A stretch of DNA of 64,000 bases, from contig NC_057769.1 in assembly GCF_010389155.1 (NCBI RefSeq), positions 31,310,735 to 31,374,734 on the forward strand, in the 5' to 3' direction. Under the pieces are notes generated by a model. It saw nothing but the letters and a program-made list of their open reading frames with translations, did no database searches and was not told where the DNA came from. The DNA comes from Erigeron canadensis (Eukaryota; Streptophyta; Magnoliopsida; Asterales; Asteraceae). The position numbers and the translations under genes were made by a program. The first letter of the stretch is position 1. The number at the start of each line of letters is the position of its first letter. Positions 61,201 to 64,000 of the stretch are shown here, in pieces.

Positions 61201-62507
61201 TATATGGTGAGAACCGTGAGAAAAAACCATCTCTAAGGGCTTAGCCTTTAGAGTTAAGGGCTACGCCCATACCGTATCCAACCGCCAACATCTCTTAGAT
61301 CGCGACCCATCAAATCCATACCATTCCCATATGTGTCCGGTGACAACCCCTTAAGAACGGATGAGGGCAACGGCCATACTGTGTCCATACGTTTTCAACA
61401 CGTAAACCATATGATTTTTTCAAATTTTTTTTTTTTTTTTATCTTTTTCGGAATGGGTTTTTATTAAAAAATATATATCTATAATAAAAAAAAATCAAAA
61501 ACTAAAAATTAAAAATTTAAAAACCACACCAAAAAGGGCATAAAGGGAGGGAAACTAGGGGTTCTCACGGTTTGGTTCTCACATTAACCCTAACCTATAT
61601 ATATATATAGGATAGAGATCAAATGAGAAGGTACTAGTTTTCTATTTTTTTTAACTTGTTTTTTTAAACTTTTTTTTCTTTTTTCACTTTTTTCATTCTC
61701 TCTTTAATTAACCAATTTCATATAAAAATTTTAAGAATTTTTAAAAAAAAAAATTTTTCAAAGGGTGTAGCCCGTAAGCTATAGGCGAAGCCTCTCAGAC
61801 TATGTCGAAGCCATGATAGCTAAGGGCGAAGCCCGTTAGGTAGATTACCCCATCACCAATCACCCCTATGACCTATCACTCCCACCAGCTACCCCTTATT
61901 TATATCCTTAAGGGCGAAGCCCGTACCGTACCCTTACATGTATAACTCACGAACTCGTGTTAGAATTTTTTTTTTATTTTTTTTTATGGATTGAATTAGT
62001 TAAAACAAGAATGAAAAAATGAAAAATATCAAAAAAAAACAAGCTAAAAAAAATAAAAAACGGACCTTCTCTCCCTTCTCTCTGGATCTCTACCCTATAT
62101 ATATATATATATATGATAAAATAATAATAATATACACAGAATTATAGCTGCTAGGGTTTAATAAAATTACCTAATTTCCAATCCTGAGCTACGAAATTTG
62201 CAAGCGGAAGTAACTCAATGACACCGGTTCCGTCGTCAATAAGAAAACGGCCATCACCGGCGGCGGAGGAAGACGGTAGCGAGATTATTACGCCCTGGAT
62301 GTAAATAAAATGATTAAATGATAGAGAGATATTAGAAGGAAAGGGGAATTGGGTGAAGAATGATGGCGCGTGAGGGCATACCTGTATCCACGCGCGTTGG
62401 AAGAGGATAGAACCGAGAGAAATTGATGATGGGGAGGAGTCTTGAGAGGCACGCGCCGCCTTTAATTGGATACATAGTAGCTTTAGAGCGGCTAGGCTGT
62501 AGTCCAT
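58223..62507 (-). CDS. RMI2: RecQ-mediated genome instability protein 2 (RMI2)
   Basis: Four exons from the 5' end: 62382-62507, 62171-62294, 61077-61138, 58223-58333, summing to 423 bases, 140 residues. The start MDYSLAALKLLC and the phrases ILFQRAWIQGVIISLP, GRFLIDDGTGVIEL, KLGAYVMAVGRCTIR, and HKIVDLSAYHHREAMWYLEV with EAYKLFYQP match plant RMI2 from end to end. The protein is one OB fold. It joins RMI1, Top3alpha and the RecQ helicase in the complex that undoes crossover intermediates (dissolution) and keeps homologous recombination in check. Introns 2 and 3 are long (1.0 and 2.7 kb) for so small a gene and are filled with repeats. Stop codon at 58223-58225. Confidence 0.93.
58951..60030. 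repeat. Four dispersed copies of a ~50-80 base motif in RMI2 intron 3
   Basis: Phrases of the form tatgacag-ctcctaattc-gtta, a few bases, then aagatgacttca-atc start near 58957, 59047, 59144 and 59940. The last two continue in parallel (catattttct and a further stretch ending acataaacatg or acatacatg). The copies are imperfect, so the duplications are old. Confidence 0.6.
61154..61603. mobile_element. MITE in RMI2 intron 2 (first of two next to TA runs)
   Basis: It starts after a TA run with agtgaagggatcaag and a gtgagaacc phrase. It ends with inverted ggttctcac and taaccctaacc before another TA run. The left half has several gggct-type phrases (aagggcttagcc, aagggctacgccc). No coding sequence. 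Borders are approximate because TA runs flank it. Confidence 0.6.
61604..62113. mobile_element. MITE in RMI2 intron 2 (second of two next to TA runs)
   Basis: Starts tatatataggatagagatc and ends with the near inverse ggatctctaccctatatata. The inner ends aaatgagaaggt and accttctctcc also pair. Inside, the hairpin phrase aagggcgaagcccgt appears twice (about 61823 and 61910), with a decayed third copy (ggcgaagcctc) near 61782. It shares a TA run with the element at its left. Confidence 0.7.
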
Positions 62508-62725
62508 TTTCCCCAGTGTAACCTGTTTGAAAAAAATAAAAGTCGGAAGTGTAAAATTTGGAGTTTTTAACCGACTGATGAAGCGGGTAAAAAAAAAAAA
62601 ACTCAAATACAAAGTCAAAAGTCGTAAAAGTCCTCAAGTTTGAATCCAATAAGAGAAAGACATAGTTCCATGACACGATGACCCCGGGGGCTATTCCTGT
62701 CACACTAATTTTAACCGGTCATTAA

Positions 62726-63798
62726 GGCTATCCGAAGTGAGGCGGAATTGCTAGACGCTCCACCGGTTTTCGCCGGCGATTAGCCGGGCACACCACCCCG
62801 CCACGGTGATACACGAAGTGAGCAACCTCTACGGGTTGCAAGGAAAGAGTTTGACCAGGTGTGTATTTCAAAATTTGGAGTCGTTACAGACGGCTATGTT
62901 GACTAAAATAAAAAAGAAAAATTCTATTTTATTCTATATATATACATATATCACTCTATCTTATTTTCACAATACACGCACACACATACACTTTCATATA
63001 TATCTTTATCACTTTTCACAACACTACAAATAATGTTACATTTGTTCACACTTTTAGTTAGCGTGAACAAACTAAAAATTTTGTCACGCTTTTATGTGTG
63101 TAAAAATATATAGAAATAAAATTGTATAGAAATTCCTCTACACTAAAAAGTGTGTAGAACTAAAAGTTCACACTTTTTAGTGTGGGCTTTCACAATTATT
63201 TTATAAGTTACCATAGACAAATATGTAGTTCCGATCATAGTTCGAAGGTTCTACGGATCTAGAAGGCAATCGATAGTGCGGTTGCTTTGACCATTAGTAC
63301 TATGATACAAGTCGCACAAGAGGAGGGAGAGGAGGATGACGATGAAAGAGAGGCGATTATTTTTATGAAGAGAGCGGTCCTACATCGTAGGCGACTACTA
63401 TGGAAGATTATTTTAGTGATGACGATTATAGTTTATTTGTTTTTTTAATGTTTTTCTTTTTAATGTGTGCTTCATTTTAATATTTTTTATTTGTATGTTT
63501 AATGTTTTTTATATTTTTAATGTTTTTTATATTTTTAATTTTTTTTCGTAATTTTAAAATTTTGTTATGTAATGTATTTTATTTTTAAGTTTTACATAAA
63601 TAAAAAAGTCTTTTAATTAAAAAGAAAGTCAAACACAAAAAAATAAAAAATAAAAAAAAAATCAATCATTTGCCTACCTCACCTTCCAGACACTTCCACT
63701 CCTTTTTTTTTCTCAGATAACCCCCAATAACCCAGAATGCTACATAGCATAACGTGGTTAAAATAACCTAATTCTCAACAATAGCACTTCGAATAGCC
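62726..63798 (+). mobile_element. PIF/Harbinger derivative with transposase-like remnant
   Basis: Terminal repeats ggctatccgaagtg (left) and cacttcgaatagcc (right) lie between TAA duplications (62723-62725 and 63799-63801), as in PIF/Harbinger. At about 63305-63420 the sequence codes an acidic run (EEGEEDDDEREA), a basic run (KRAVLHRRR) and, in another frame, MEDYFSDDDY. This resembles the N-terminal region of Harbinger transposases (acidic patch, then xxDYFxx). Most of the gene is absent. A smaller structure at about 63023-63183, starting cactacaaa and ending tttagtg, may be a CACTA-type MITE inserted inside, but no target duplication was seen for it. Confidence 0.75.
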
Positions 63799-63801
63799 TA
63801 A

Positions 63802-64000
63802 ACAGTTTAGATACATATAGTAGCAAAAAGAAAAAATTAAAAATGACATATCATGGAGACTTTTTAACCACACGTTATTTTCACGTGATAAAATCACACT
63901 TCCTAGTTTACTCAGTTTTCTTCATTACTTAAATGATGTTTCATTTTGGGCTTGTTTGTTTCCCTCTATAAAACACGACTTTTTACTATTTGATCTGACC
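63802..64000. other. Intergenic, no gene recognised
   Basis: AT-rich sequence to the end of the window with no structure seen. Confidence 0.4.

Noticed and set aside
9216..62507. Argonaute, SWC6, POP1 and RMI2 as a functional gene cluster
   Set aside because: They have different directions, act in unrelated complexes, and are separated by kilobases of transposons. Plant genes of this kind are not operonic, so the closeness looks accidental.

Overview
The window looks like nuclear DNA of a flowering plant. It is AT-rich, its genes are split into many short exons with GT..AG introns, and its gaps are full of plant-type transposable elements. Five genes can be read. All are ordinary eudicot genes, and the gene and repeat style would fit the daisy family (Asteraceae), but the family assignment is inference only. 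All five gene models were built by hand, using splice sites and family conservation. Each one sums to a whole number of codons with no internal stop.

Layout: (1) 209-3559 (+) is a secreted, probably membrane-anchored pepsin-type aspartic protease. (2) 6240-7205 (+) is a broken Pumilio/PUF gene. (3) 9216-16834 (-) is a complete 22-exon Argonaute of the AGO1/5/10 clade, closest to AGO5 by eye. (4) 17-40 kb is a gene-poor block built from transposon pieces: two long-TIR elements that share an internal module, a solo LTR with its target duplication, a PIF/Harbinger-type element, Helitron ends, a 5'-truncated LINE, and a few degraded exon-like fragments. (5) 41316-42444 (+) is SWC6/SEF of the SWR1 complex. 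It converges on (6) 43504-49377 (-), POP1 of RNase P/MRP, which has a likely leader exon near 50.85 kb and introns carrying a hAT MITE and a SINE. (7) 51-56 kb holds Helitron copies, a MITE/SINE junction and a UGT73-like glycosyltransferase pseudogene. (8) 58223-62507 (-) is RMI2, a small OB-fold partner of the RecQ-Top3-RMI1 complex, followed by a PIF/Harbinger derivative at 62726-63798.

The genes do not form an operon or an obvious pathway. The Argonaute acts in small-RNA silencing, SWC6 in H2A.Z deposition, POP1 in tRNA/rRNA processing and RMI2 in recombination, and their closeness looks accidental. I found no CRISPR array, rRNA gene, convincing tRNA gene or new multi-gene system. The most unusual content is in the mobile DNA: a non-autonomous Helitron family whose termini can be read to the base, two element families sharing one internal module, and several insertions dated relative to each other by intact target duplications.
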